DNA of 64,000 nt from Mya arenaria (lineage: Eukaryota; Mollusca; Bivalvia; Myida; Myidae). The notes beneath the pieces were generated by a model. That model made no database searches, had not been told where the DNA came from, and was given only the letters and a program-made list of their open reading frames with translations. The position numbers were made by a program, and so were the translations under genes. This document shows, piece after piece, positions 35,838-49,700 of the stretch (position 1 is the first letter of the stretch; every line of letters starts with the position of its first letter). Location: contig NC_069124.1 of the NCBI RefSeq assembly GCF_026914265.1, positions 60,294,589 to 60,358,588 of the forward strand, in the 5' to 3' direction.

Positions 35838-38800
35838 TCAAGTCTTGGAGAACTGTTGCAACTGGAGGTAGACGTCGGGGTCGATCTGTCGTGTTAGGCG
35901 GTCGAATGTTTCATCCCCATGCTGGTTGTGAACCTGGCGCAGCTGCTGGAAGACAAAATCCTTCAACGGGATCGTGTGAACAGGGTCCTTTAATGTCAGC
36001 TGGAATATAGAACAAATAACCTGCACCAAATAACTAAATACTATATAATTATGATTTTAAGCCATGACATATAACTTTCTTTAATGAGGAAAGAAAAAGG
36101 AAACCTTTATATCAGAAGAACAACCAAGCTTCACCTGTTATGAAATTTTGATTGTATGGTATCACAGAAGGCTTTATTTTATGTACTGCTTTATTCACTC
36201 ACGGCCCGTTTGCGTTTCTCCTGTTCTGTCTCGTGTTCATCCTCCCCGCGTTCATCTCCATCAGCTATAACTAGCGCACTGAAACACCATTTAAACAGTG
36301 ACACTCCTTGTGCAGTCATAAATCGGTTTGGAAAATGACCAGCTACTAACAGCACTGATGGTAAGATTTTAACATTCATATGATTAACATTTTTCTTACC
36401 CATTATCTTTCTTGTGTATGTAAGATCGGATGTCTGGTATGCAAGAAAGATAAACCATCGGTATTTGACAGCAATAAATGGAAGACATAGATAGCTATCG
36501 GATACATAACAACAGCATGATTTAACTGAAGCCTTACTCGAGCTGTATGGCTGTTTCCTCATCCACGGGGACACGGCAGACATCATGTAGCACCTGGACA
36601 CACACACTCACAATACTCCCAAACTTCTCCAATACTCCACTGCAATTTATGAAAACAATTTTTCTTATTATGACAGATGTCAATATTAACCGACATTTTG
36701 TGGGCTAAGTGCGAGATGGACAAACTCCCATTCGTATATGGAGTAATGTCTGTCTGCCACTGAGCCCTTGGTTTGCATATGTTCAAGAAAAGAAAGGCTT
36801 ACTTGAAGCAAAACAATACAAAAACAAACTACGAGTATTTAATTTTATCTCAAAAGTAAATAACATTTTTCAATCAATGATCAGTATATACTGTATTTTG
36901 CGATTAGTATTTAAACATTTTCCTGTTCAAAATTGTTTCAAAATGCAGCATATTAAAAAACCGCTGAAATGCATACAACAATATTCAACCCTCCAATCAC
37001 AACATGAAGACCACACTAGTACCTGTTGTTTGCTGTGAGGAGACTGGCTAGAGCTAGCGAGGAGAGTTTACGTTTCTCTGGTTGGGTCATGTTATCTATG
37101 CCCTCCATCCATGCCGCCAGCAGCAGGCCCATAAGCTCAGTACTCTAAGGAAACAACAGAATGCATATCATTGCAAGTAGTGTATATTTATTAAAAGGTA
37201 TCCGAAATATATGACTAATGTTAAAGTGACACTCTTATTCAAAATCAATATATACTAACTTTATCTACTTACTAAATAATGCATTTATGGGCAATATTTA
37301 TTACTGATAACAAGATTGTAACTGTGCATTTAATAGCACGAAGCTCAAAAATATTAATTGATTGGTGAATGCCCAAAGATATACTGTGGTCTACTATAGT
37401 CTCATAAGGTAGAAATACCATGTTTTATGCTCATTTCTTTCAAATTAAACTCGGTATCCTTCATAAGAACCATTGTTTTCAACATTTATTGATCATCTTT
37501 GGAATATTAAAATAATAATTTTAATTGTGTTAAGTCTCATTTGGGAGTAAGAGTGCATCTTAAATGATACACTGAAAACTACAGGGGCAAGACCAGCCGT
37601 CAAGAATTCAAATATAAATTTTTTTTAGAGCCACAAGGTAATAATTTTTTTAATTTTTCCTCATAACATATTTTGTCCAATAACAGCCAAGTTTAACAAT
37701 GTCATTGAACTGGACATGATAAGCCCAGCCCAGTGTAATGATTTAATCAACCATGTGAAATTATCATAAAGATACATATTTGCTTCATTCTTGATTCTGT
37801 AAACCCTGAATCGTTCATGTGCAAGTATTTTTACCCATAGTTTTAACCATGTTTAATTTGTTATTTTGCTCTGTCATATTCGAGACGATATTGTACTTGC
37901 TTGCATTGTTTTATTTATGACTGTCATTATGAAATTAATAAATTGGTAAAAGCAAAGATGCAGAGTAAACCAGTTTAAAACTCTGAGACGATGTTCAGCC
38001 CTATACCTGAATGTGTGACTGTGTTGAGAACTGGTCAATGAACGTCCAGAAGTAGTCTTGGTTCTGTAGAGTGACACGGGCCACCAAGGTCATGTAGATA
38101 GACATCACCATCGGGTGCTCCTGGTCAAAAAACAAACACCTCAGGATACATATACATGTTTACATTGATCATCATCAAAACAAGATTATGTATTTCAAGG
38201 TGAAATTATACTTACATGTATTATACTGGTATTGGTACTGGTATCTTGTTTTGCTTCATATGTGCACTCAATTTTGGCAAAAAAATGTTTAAAACAATTA
38301 TTAACTCATTACAACAGTTTTACCACAGCAGATACAAACCAGAAACTGCTTTAGAGGACAGATATTACCATCAAAATCAAAATAAATATTATTTCAATGT
38401 TTAGTCACTCACATCCTGGTTGAGTATGGACTGCACAAACCCTGGCAGCATGGGAGCGAACACCTGTGGTCCCTGTGATGGAAATACCTTGAACACGAGC
38501 TCTACCACGGTGAGCACAAGAATCACACCCTCTGGACGCAGGTCGGTTACCAGGGACGACAGGGAATCTACCAATACCGTAGAGTAACACTGCAATAGAA
38601 TGACAATATCATGGATATCATATGGTAAGAAATGTTATGAATGTATATCCTTTCAGACTTTATATTTTCATGTTGAAACTTAATATGATCCACATCTACA
38701 GCAGTTAATTATTTTTTTGTACAGCTTGAGATAACTAGAATAGATAATTGCATGTACATTGTATGAAATATTATTGTTAATGAATGTTGTAAGACCGCAT

Positions 38801-41800
38801 GAGATGGTCCCAAACCAATGGTCCATATTATGGGGCAATTAAAAGGTGTCCTCAACAGCATAAAAAGAAAAACAAGCAAATTCGTTGAATTGATATCCCA
38901 CCAGATTAGGCAAAGTAGACTGCATCAAAATCAATTTTTGGTGATTTATATTCCAACCAGAACAAGCAATATAGCTAGAGAGTTATGGACTCTTATGAGA
39001 TATGATTTTATGCAACTGTTTGAAATTTAACAATATTGAATACAGTGTAGCATTAAGAGTTGACAGAGTAACCTAGTTTTCTTAAACCCAACAATACCTA
39101 CTTTCAAACTTATAAAACATTTCATCAAGGCAAGCATTCTTATTTAGTTGCGTGAAAATTGGACCAGTAATATTTCAAAAATATCAGATTGACAGGATAT
39201 ATTACTCTGTTTTGCATCCCATATGGCCCACTTTTAAACCTACCAAGATTACATCAATTCAATTGACCTAGTGACCTAGTTTTTGACCTCACTGAACTAG
39301 TCCATAATATTTGGATTTATTTTCATAAATAATGGACCAGAAAGATATTCTCAAATATGTGCCCATTTTGTTTTTATTTGACTTAATGACCTAGATTTTG
39401 ACTCCATGTGACCCACTTAAGTAATGCAGAGATATTATACCAAGGGTACTAAGTTTGAACAAAATCTGACCATCAATCACCATGATAAGGTTCCAAACAA
39501 AATATATCTAAGATTTGACCTAGTGACCTCATTATATATCCCATGTGACCGAGTTTTAAATCTGTCCTAAAGTTCAACAAGGGGAATATTCTGCTCAAGT
39601 TTGATCAAAAGTTGACCAAATATGATGTCTCTTGTGTGTTCCAAAGATTTTTCTTAGATTTGACCTTGTGACCTAGTGTTTGACCCCATGTGACTCACTT
39701 TTACATGTCAATATTTCATCAAGGGGAACATTTTGACTAAGTTTGATCTTTATCTAACCAATCTCTACCAAGATATGGTAAAAAAGAGTCGGAAAGATGG
39801 ACAAATGGACAACGCCAAAACAATACCTCCCTCCTGAACCCCTTTGTTTAGCGGGGATAAAAAGATTGATATTATAATGAAAGTAAAAGTTAGATGAATA
39901 CCTCCATAAACTTTGTTGGTTCCAATATAAGGTAATCCTCTATCACTTTTAAGCACATTCTTAAATTCTCTGTGCTGATTTCTGGAAAGGCAAACAAAGG
40001 AAAGTTAAAACTAATTGGCAGGTAATCTTATGATTAAAAATGTGTATCAATACTCTTCTTTATTAATCTTAAATTACAATTATAATAGTTTCTATATTCA
40101 GTTTACATAGATACAAATGGCATACACTCCACACAACTGGTAATTGATGAGCACAAAATTTCAAGCAATAGTGAATACAAACCTATCAAGATTGAACACC
40201 TTACCTAAAAGGTTCTTCATATTTTTGTAGAGGCTAAGAAGTTCTGGTGTGACCTTGCCAGCATTGATCAAGGTTACATGCCAGAGTTCAAGGCCGTCAT
40301 CGAGGAGGTAGATGTGTTCAGGCTTGCTGGTGTCTGTGCTCAACTCTATGATGGGCAGCAGGAACTCATACATCGCACAACTGCCAGAACCAAAACCCTG
40401 CAAAAGTATGGTGCTTTGGAGAAAAACAGGTGTTATATGGTAATTTGATGTTTATTTTTGCAATAAAGTGCACATGCAGAACAATAATAAATATACATAC
40501 ATGTCATCGACTCGATTGACAAGCAGTTACAAGGTATTTGGATAAATCTGAGCTCATTGGTTTTGAATTTTGTTACCTATCAAATATACAGTCATTAACT
40601 TTAATATTCTTAGCACAGGGTTTACTACCGTAAATAACCCTTCGTACACGTAAAGGATCATTTCTGAGCCAGGTGTATTAGGGTTGGTAAGAATTAAACA
40701 CTAGAACATGTGGAGGTTAACATACCTGTCCCAGGTGTATGAGGGTTGGTAAGAATTAAACACTAGACCATGTGGAGGTTGACCTACCTGTACCAGGTGT
40801 ATGAGGGTGGTCAGTATTGCACACTTGAGCATGTTGTGGTCACTTGCCTCCTCCCACAGGGCAGGCAGGTAGGAGATGAGAGAGCGAGCGTACGGACGGA
40901 TCTGAACATCCACACGCTCTATCACAAATGATATCACATGCAGCACCTGCATCTATAACATTGAAAAGAAATGTTACAGACAGTGGCTCAGTTTATGTTT
41001 GATCATATCAAAATAAAGGCTATGATTCCAGGCTACAATTTTGGACAATATTGTGGCCAATTGCCATATATTTTAACCATAAACATGAACTGAATCATCC
41101 AAGCATAACCAACAAGTTCTCATTGATGGCTTTTAGTTATTGAAATCACGCTACACTAGGAAATTAAAATCATGAAAGGAACAATATTATGAGCATACAA
41201 TATACATTACTGATAAGCCAAGTTTACAGAAATAATACTTAACAAATCAGATTAGTCACCAGTCGGGAGTGTAAAGATCACTGTGACATTGACATACTGA
41301 ACAATAACAAGAGCTGTCACAGAGACAGCGCGCTCGACTATTTCGCCGCTTTTCAGTGTAAGGATTGAAAAGTTTTGGCGAAACATGGATCACTGTTAGA
41401 TTAGATTTCAATACAATACATAATGTGCGGAGATATTAACATACATGTGGTTACATGCAAAATTTTAACCAGAATTTTTAAGTGTAATAATAAAGGGCCA
41501 TTATATGCAAAACACAGTTATCTAACTTGGTTATTCAATTAGGTTGGATGGTTGAATACAATTATATAAAGTCTCAATGTAATACATCAAGTAGTTGCTG
41601 AGATATTATCCTATGTGTGCTAACATGCAAGACCTTAACCAGAATTTCTAAGTCGCATAATAAAAGGACAAAAACTATATAATATGAAAGATAGAGTTAT
41701 CTTACTTGATTAAATAAATATTGACTTAAAAGTGGTTACATGCAAAACCTTAACCAGAATTTCTATGTTGAATAAAAAAGGGGCCATTATTTGAATTTAA

Positions 41801-44800
41801 TGCAAACTAGAGTTATCTAACTTGGTAAATTAATTAGGTTGGATGGTCGAGTACCATTGTATCAAGTCTCAATGCAATACCTCAAGTAGTTGCTGAGATA
41901 TTAACCTATGTGTGCTTGCACGCAAAACCTTAACCAGAATTTCTAAGTCAAATAATAAAGGCCTATTATTGGCATTAAATGCAAAGTAGAGTTATAAAAC
42001 TTGATTAATTAAGTAGGTTGGATGGTTGAGTACCATTGTATAAAGTCTCAATGCAATAACTCAAGTAGTTGCTTAGATATTAACCTATGTGTGCTTGCAG
42101 GCAAAACCTTAAACAAGGGGTGATACCGACGCCGACGCTTGGGTGATTAGTATAGCTCTCCTTATTCTTCGAATAGTCAAGCTAAAAACAGTAGGCACAT
42201 CCACTGACCATGACAATTACATGCATACCAGTCTTAAAGACTCTACAGCAAGTAATACGAAAAAGTTATGGATTGAAATTAGAAGCATGACACCGATGAT
42301 GAGGCTGCAGAGGGTGATAACACTGCAGACAAGGACAATGCTTGACCAAATAAAACCTAAGTGGCCACAATGCTTTGCTCGAGACTTATTATTGATAATG
42401 AGCTATTTCGTAGTTAACTTTTAATGAAACCAAACTCATGAATACAACATGCAAATAAATGAAAGCTTACCTTTGTATCACATTGTTGTACTTCTTTAAG
42501 AAGTTGGAATAATAATGAGAAAAGCACCTCCAGATACTGAAAGAGTGGGAACAAGTCATAAAACATCAACACATACCAGTCAATATATTTCAGGTTACAC
42601 AAGAGCACAACTGTCACTAAAAAGGCTCTTCCTAATTTCGTAAGTGTTGTATGTTAAGCCTAATTTAAAGATTGAACACTGTAGAGACACTTTTTGCCAA
42701 TTCAAGGGTCATAACTCTGGAGTGACTGAGTGGATATGGCTCTTTATCGAACCTGACCATGATATGCTGCCCATACACATTCTGAACAATTTGGTGATGG
42801 TTGGAAAGACTTCTACAGTAATTGAGCAGACAAGAACAATTTTAGGTAATTTCTATGATTAAAGGGTGATAACTCTCGAGTGACTACAGTGATATGGATA
42901 GTTAGTGAACATGTCCAAGATATTATGCCAAAAAACATTCTGACCAAATTTGGTGATGATTGGACAAGGCTTTTTTAAGTGATTGAGTGGACAATATACT
43001 GATGCTAATACTTACTGGTAAGAACTGCTCAACACTGAACTCAAAATCATCAACAGGTGAGAACTGTTAAGGAACTAACAAGCAGTCATTGTTTATTCTG
43101 AACCACCAAAAAGCTGCTTTAATGTCAACCTCCTAGAAATTAATCACAGATGGAATAAATGCACAAATCAATCTAAGTCAGGCAATATCTTATTTTACTG
43201 ACAAATAAGTTCAGCAAGTGCACTGGATACAAATGCCAAATTTTGTCCAAATGTGTTGACAATTATTAAAGGCACAGTAATGGGTTACACTCATGTATCA
43301 TATCAATGGTAAAAACGTTCATATATTAAGCGATAAATTAGATATGGCCTAGGTAAACATTCTGCAAGACATCAAGTTTGTGACAAGGCTTAAACCTTTT
43401 CTTTGCAAAAAACAACATATAAGTAAAAGATGGCATTTGTCTACTACACCTACCAATTACTATGGGTTATTTTATAACAAGATGCAGTTGGGTGTCATGC
43501 AAGATCCTGTTAAAAGAAAACATATATGTCTACATCTAATGACATCAGCAAAAATGTAATAAAATTAAATATCCCAATGTTCCAAAGGATATCAAGTTTG
43601 AGAGTGTTGGCAGCCTCAAGTCTGACGACCAGGTCCTCCGAGGTCTGCAGGAGCGGGCAGATGGCTGCATACAGCTGTGGGCGGAGCTGGGCTGACAGTT
43701 TCACCCCCACCCACTGACCACACAGCCAGATCACACGGCGACGCAGAATACGGTAACTAACAAGAAAGAACATAAATGTTTATATCATGCTATAACTATT
43801 AAATAGTTTGTTTATTTTACATGGCCAACCACATAAATACTCGCAACCAGAAAGTTTTCTCAGTTTCTTCACGGAATTAAGGAGTTCAGACAATTTTATT
43901 TTTTTAAAAATACCCTACCTATGCTCAACGTAAAATGTTGGTAGTTAAATGTCAAACAAACTATTGATTGTAGCTTATGATCATTGAATCATTATCTTAT
44001 AAATGTACATGTAACCAGCAAATGGGGTAAAACATTATTGAATGCAATTGGAAAAAAGGTACCAACATATTTACAGCCAGACTTCCATTTCCATCACTGA
44101 TTCAAGTACATATGAATATGCACTGTGACTTGTGACCCACTTTTTAAAAATTTATAGTTGTACTTACTTATTATGGGAGATCTTCAATTCTTGAAGAAGA
44201 TGTGAGGTAAACCACTGGTCAAAGTCGATATCATCAAACAGGTCAAACGCTGCCTGACCAACAGCATGGTATACTGAAACATATACACACATATAAATGA
44301 TAGGTATTACAATTAAAACTTCTTAAAAGTTTTCCAACACAATTATAATACAAGTTTTGTAAGGTAAAAACTTCAATGAGTGTTCACAGACAGTAAGAGA
44401 AATCCTATTAATGACTTTTGTGCTAGATGCTTTATATCTCCGATTTAACATGTCTCTTAAGAATATCATTATGTAAAATTCAATCAGAATTAAGCAAAAT
44501 TAAAAAATCTTTTCTGTGACCTAACTATCAGTGTTCACTGAAACTTAACTGGTCATCTATGAGCATGATAAATATGTGGGTTATTCTTTTAATCATGATT
44601 ATGCCAATAATGATTAATATTTTTCACCTAAGACCTAATCTATAGTCTCAATTCTCCTATCAAGATTCTCAACTAATTTGATAGACAGACCTTATGACAG
44701 ATAAACTATACTGTAATATTCAGATGTGAAAGTTAAGAATATATAGTGCTTACAAGAGAAATGTCCTTTTTTAGCAACCCAAATAAGAACTGCTAAAGCT

Positions 44801-47800
44801 TGTTTTCATTCATTCTTCTCTTTTTACATATTGCTTCTACAGCTCTGGTCAAGCACAGGTTTTAAATTTGCTGTCTTTCCCTGACTTTTGCCCTTTTCCA
44901 AATATCTATACCAATTCAAAAATCCTCTGACGTTCTTGACCATATGAACCCTGTCAATCCTTCATATTTATAAAGTTTATAATATAAATAAACAAAACAA
45001 CTCTTGTCCCATACCGGCATCATTTCTAAGGATAGTCTGGAAGTTCTCCACGTCACATGTTCCCTGTGTGGCCTGCACCATCTTGATAAGAATTTCGTTC
45101 AGAGTCAGACGAAACTCTTTGAACAGGCTCACGAACAATGTCTCTGTACATGGCTAAAACGTGGGCAGAAAATAAAGCAGCTAAGACAACATACACAACA
45201 TTTCCACTTTCTAAATAAAAAAGTTCAAGACACTTTACATGTTACATATTTCATAAATTTATTGCTACGGCTGAATCAGCTTTAACTTTCCAAAGTATTT
45301 CTCATATTTAATGGAACAAACTACAAAATGTAAATGTACTTATCATACACAGCTTTAACACCAGAATTACAAAACCATTTACCCTCAAGGAGTATCTGTA
45401 GGAATCACCAACTTCTTCTTGACCTGTTCAAGTGATAAACAAATTAAGGGATGAATCACGGGTTTAACTCAGGGATTCTAACATCGGATTATTGTCAATC
45501 CTGAAAAATAGCTGGAGGACTGTTTGAGTATGAGGGATTCATGCTCAAAACAGGGTAAAGGGGCAGGGGCAAGACCCCTTTTAAAATAACTTCCTATTAG
45601 CCCCTTTTGAAACAATTTCTTTAGTCATAAATATTAATGTCAAAGTCATTCCTACTGTTATTGATGAAAATATCTACACAAAATATATCTTTTTAACCAT
45701 ACTAATGAAGTTGTGGGTTAGATCCTCACCATGAAACATTCTTACATCATCTCAAAATGGTCATCAGTGCTGATTTCTACCACAATGCATTGAAGTGAAA
45801 TCAAATAAACTATCAGCTTTAATTACAATCAGAATGATCTAAGCTCAACCTACAGAACTCTTCTGGGTCGGAGTCCCACGTGGCAAGGTCCTCGTGATTC
45901 AGGAGGAAATACTGGGATATGAGGCGATGACAGATCTCCTGTAGTGTGCTGTATGTGAAGAAACACATCTTGATCTTGTATGCTTGCATCTTAATACTGT
46001 CTGGCTCTGAAATAAGTCATAGACGTTCAGGCTCTTTGAAAGCCTCTCTTGAACAAAATTATGCATCACAGCTAGTACAAAAGCAGGGTGATTTGTATTC
46101 ACCAGCATATTATGGGCTTAGCAGCAATATTAAATTACATTTCACCACTTTGTGAATATAAAGAAATGTTTATTGTAAAAAAAATAAAAATACATATTGG
46201 CTCGCAAAATACTTAACTCACCCAAGTTTTCATGTTTGCTTGGTCTGTATGCATCACACAAGAGGATGTTTTTCATCAGGTTAAAGCAGTTCACAGTGAA
46301 TCTCTCATACAACAAACCTGCAGACAAACAAGAACAAGTACACACAAAGGCAGATCAATAACCAAACAGTTCAAATAGTAATCATAATGAAGTTCTCATC
46401 ATTATTAAAACAAACACTATTTTATCAGTCTATTATTAAAGCGAGAATTACCAGTATGGATAATGCTTCACCAGTGTGCATTGTCTTTGGGACTTTGGGA
46501 ACCTACGTACAATGTTTCATTTAAATGTCCTAAATGCTTTTTGAGTTACAGCCAAAATTATTGTTTTGGCATGATGATGCTTGCAAACGACAATGTAGAG
46601 GCTATGATAATATCAACTTACAACTTTTTCTTAAAAAACAACAACAGATGAGCACAAAATAACTTGAAAATATATCACATACTTGCATTAGAGAAGTTGT
46701 ATCTGACAACAAACTCGAGGGATCGCTGTATGAACTGTATATAGCAGACTGGATGGTGTTCCAGAGAGTCCAGCAACTGTCATACAAGAAAGGCTGATAT
46801 GAATTTAGTTTTGGTTATAGTTTAGTTTAAATTCATATATTGTAGCTTGATTATGAATACAGTGTTAGCAGATATAAATCTCTCTCAAGTCTGTTCCCTG
46901 GTGTGTTTTAAACATGCCTGTTTGATGATATCAGATAACTGATGACACTTTTTAATCCAATTTTATCTCTGACAGATAAACATGGTTAATTAAGGACAAT
47001 TAAACAATTCCTATAAAATTAATGCCATGGTCAGTCTTACTCAAAATAATAATTTCTAATACTTGGTTTGGACTGCAGAAAGATGTATAACTTCAAGCAT
47101 GCACTAAAGATGATAGATGTATTGTGCTCCTACTAGGTAACTGAGCTATCAGCTACAAATAGTCAAATATCATTAGTGTATATCTTGAAAATGCAAGTAT
47201 TAACAATAGAATAACAAAAAGATAATAACAAGGGTTAGAAACAGCACGTACCACTTTTGTGAGTAAGTTGATCATCCTCTCACATTTCTCCAGCATTCTC
47301 TGATTTCCCCACAGGCTCTGTCCTAAACAACAGAAATAAACACTGTAGATAAACACTGTAGATTGTTTTAATCTTGCAAGGTTTTAATTGTTGTGTGATT
47401 TTTTTTACACAAAACTACAGGGTTAAAAATTAAAAACTAGTGAAATATATATTCAATTTCCTGCTGCTTGCATTTGATTGATTATTGGCGATGCAAAATT
47501 CAAATACCGTGAAAATGGCCAATATTAATTGTAAAAAAAGCAATCTATAAAACTAATAAACTTTGAGATAAGATCAGAACACTTTCATTTTCAGTCAGCA
47601 GGAATAAAACATGTACACCATAGCACTGTAGAGCTTTCTAACACAGAACTACAACTTAATTTTAAGAAATTTCGTGCATATCAAAAAAGATAAGTTAGAT
47701 ATAATTGTGTTGATAGTTATTCAAGTTTTATTACAAAAGATCTCTAAATCAACACATTTTGAACAGTGAACATGACTTGTTCCCAAAGTGTTGAAACATT

Positions 47801-49688
47801 TATAGAATTACTGAATTTTAGGTTATGCAAATGAAAAGCAGACAAATCACAACGAATAAACAAACAAAGGTGTTAGTAATAAGAACAATCAAAAAGTTAA
47901 AAGTACTGTACTTACTACACTCAAGCATGGCATCCAATTTGACGAACACTTGATTAAGAAAACTCATGGCTTCTTGATTTGCAGCTGGGTCTCGGAATCC
48001 AAAAGTCACTAACCGCCGCAATACTAAATAAAAAACAAACAAAATATAATACTTACAGAACATAACAAATATTTTCTGCACACAATTTCTATACAGTTAC
48101 AATCGTCATAAAAATAAGTTGCATAATTATTCCACAGTATACAGAATCAAAAATATTATTATCATGGTAAGCTATTGTTCTCACTGTTAACATAATCATT
48201 GTCCAAAAATGAAGGACACTCACAAACAATATACAGTTGGAAAAATGACATCAATATGATAAACATGTAAATTAGTAGATCTATACTAGAATAGTTAGAT
48301 TTTAATATTCTTCTTATTAAAACTCCGCCCACTTTTGAGTGAGAGTGTGGTTCTGTCAATGTTCATCTCCATGTTGTCGCTGTGTACGGATGCCTGCTGG
48401 AGGAAGTCACCTAACTGGTCCTGCCATAGCTGGTACAGATAGCCAAACACCTCACTGGTCAACTGATACAGCAATATATATTAATGGCTCATCGCAACTA
48501 TTAAACAGCAAACATATAACAATTGCAGGAGATTGGTTGTATTATGTTATATGTTCATACACCTTCTTATCAAAGCATTAATCTCAATTCAGCATATTGA
48601 TTTTATTCAGTTTAATTTAAAAAGTATTTGGCAGTTGATAAAAATATTTCATGTCCATAAGTCAACTCACAAGGGGTTAATGTCTATTATCAAAAAGCAA
48701 TCAAGGCAATGAAAAGAATTGTCTTAAATCTACATTTCTGTATTACTTCATAACATAATTAACCATGAAATTCATGATATAAACTAAATTTACATCTTCA
48801 AACAGTTTCCTATCAGGTGCCAGGCGTTTGGAGGCGAGAATTTTCACAACATGGTGTAAAACCATGAGAGACCGCTCCTGCAACAGTAAATTATCACAGC
48901 GAACTGTCTGAAGCAGGGTGGGCAAGAGACTTGGCCAGTTACGTGGACAATCAACCCGTGCAATCTTGGCCACCAGAACCGCCATCTGGGTGCAAATCTG
49001 AGGGGACGGCTCGTTGAAGTTTGCCAACACTCTCTGCCGTATGACATCTTTTTCCTCTTCCCGCATGGCGCTGTTATGTAAGATGACAGAAACCTTACTT
49101 ATAATTTAGATAAACTAATTTCGTATGATACATGATGATGATCTTACTCCTTGTCTTATTACTAATAGAAACCATTCATGAAGTAGATACAAATTATATA
49201 TGCACATAATATACTAGTTAATACAAAATGTTTGAACACCACCTTGAAAGCTAAAGATTCTTACTTTGGAGGCATTGAAAGCTTAGTTCAAAGCAATTAA
49301 AGCATTTAAATCATCTTACTTCGGTGCAGTTCTTCTCCAATATTTCTCTACTCCATTCTTTATGTACATTACAGCTAGCCATCTGACGTTTACTGCAATC
49401 TCATGATTGCAGAATATACTCTACAAGAAAAAAAACGAATTAACTGAGTCAAAGTTTCTGATTATCTTTATTAATGGAATATATGTATGTCTATATATAT
49501 ATATATTTATGTATGATCAACAATTACTTATAAAAGCAATTAATTACTGAGAGTGCTGTGTAGAATCCTGGCTGTGTTTGCCACTGCTGGAGCTGGTGTT
49601 CCGCAGGCGTGAGCACCGCGGAGTCCTGGCTGCAAGCCCTTGTCAAGGTGTCCAGGATCATTGCTCCAGAATCGGTTGGTTCCATCAT
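35838..49688 (-). CDS. IPO11: Importin-11
   Basis: Importin-beta family nuclear import receptor; known cargoes of the family member include UBE2E-type E2 enzymes and ribosomal protein L12. Exons, 5' to 3' on the minus strand: 49688-49548, 49420-49320, 49070-48794, 48462-48333, 48023-47916, 47322-47252, 46776-46683, 46317-46222, 46006-45854, 45423-45383, 45153-45015, 44273-44168, 43756-43593, 43056-43016, 42536-42471, 40952-40788, 40397-40205, 39981-39902, 38589-38413, 38120-38007, 37144-37023, 36639-36538, 36278-36203, 35999-35838. All phases agree, giving 972 residues; the human protein is about 975. Recognised blocks: QLQQWQTQPGFY in the N-terminal Ran-binding region, RVDCPRNWPSLLPTLL, LASKRLAPDRKLF, RRRVIWLCGQW, AILTTLIHLVQ, DNMTQPEKRKLSSLALASLL and LKDPVHTIPL near the end. 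HEAT-repeat protein throughout. A 5' non-coding exon is likely, because an acceptor lies at 49701, 12 bases before the ATG. One intron is U12-type. Confidence 0.97.
37221..37563 (+). mobile_element. TTAA-flanked MITE, copy 3 of 3
   Basis: Starts TTAAAGTGACACTCTTATTC, ends GTAAGAGTGCATCTTAA, bounded by TTAA. The near-complementary ends are clearest in this copy. It lies in an IPO11 intron between the exons at 38120-38007 and 37144-37023. Confidence 0.75.
38790..39865 (+). repeat. Degenerate repeat element with GACCTAGTGACC units
   Basis: Diverged units recur with TGACCTAGTGACCTAG-like strings and AAGTTTGATCAAA-like strings, near 39265, 39385, 39520, 39665 and 39740. The tail, CCTTTGTTTAGCGGGGATAA, marks a common end. 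It occupies the IPO11 intron between 39901 and 38590. Non-coding. Confidence 0.65.
40669..40810 (-). repeat. 62-bp tandem duplication copying an exon end and its splice donor
   Basis: Units 40669-40730 and 40731-40792 are near-identical, and the start of a third copy (40793 onward) lies in coding sequence. Each unit therefore carries the last bases of the IPO11 exon 40952-40788 and a GT donor: the real one at 40787 and a copy near 40725 that reads GGGACAG then gtatgt. Confidence 0.9.
41295..42190 (+). repeat. Interspersed element with about 160-bp internal repeats
   Basis: Begins AGAGCTGTCACAGAGACAGC with GCTCGACTATTTCG and ends with CGCTTGGGTGATTAG and CGAATAGTCAAGC, so the ends are partly complementary. 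Four to five internal units share AGATATTAACCTATGTGTGC and CCTTAACCAGAATTTCTAAG. It lies in the IPO11 intron between 42470 and 40953. The 93-residue open frame at 42143-42424 starts in its end and shows no coding character. Confidence 0.8.
42700..42990 (+). repeat. Two-copy diverged 160-bp repeat
   Basis: AAGGGTCATAACTCTGGAGTG at about 42702 and AAGGGTGATAACTCTCGAGTG at about 42863 start two similar units. Each unit also carries CATTCTGAACAATTTGGTGA or a variant. IPO11 intron between 43015 and 42537. Confidence 0.7.
43057..43592 (-). other. U12-type (minor spliceosome) AT-AC intron of IPO11
   Basis: On the minus strand the exon ending at 43593 is followed directly by ATATCCTTT, the consensus 5' site of AT-AC introns. 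The next exon starts at 43056 after CTCAC. A perfect branch-site consensus, TTCCTTAAC, lies at 43074-43066 with its branch adenosine 10 bases from the 3' end. Joining here gives an in-frame LKLAVDDFEF, which fits the importin-11 family. The alternative AG acceptor at 43064 does not fit the ATATCC donor and would shift the protein. Confidence 0.95.
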
Positions 49689-49700
49689 GAACTTATCAAA

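Noticed and set aside
42143..42424. 93-residue plus-strand open frame
   Set aside because: It begins in the end of a repeat element inside an IPO11 intron and has no recognisable domain or splice context.
43016..43063. IPO11 exon starting at the AG acceptor at 43064 (adds FSPVDD)
   Set aside because: No GT donor follows the upstream exon, and the AT-AC signals plus the family's LKL-VDDFEF spacing fit the start at 43056.
45854..45948. IPO11 exon beginning at the ACAG acceptor near 45949
   Set aside because: Family-like sequence (PDSIKMQAYKIKMCFFTY) runs straight through that point, so the exon extends to 46006.
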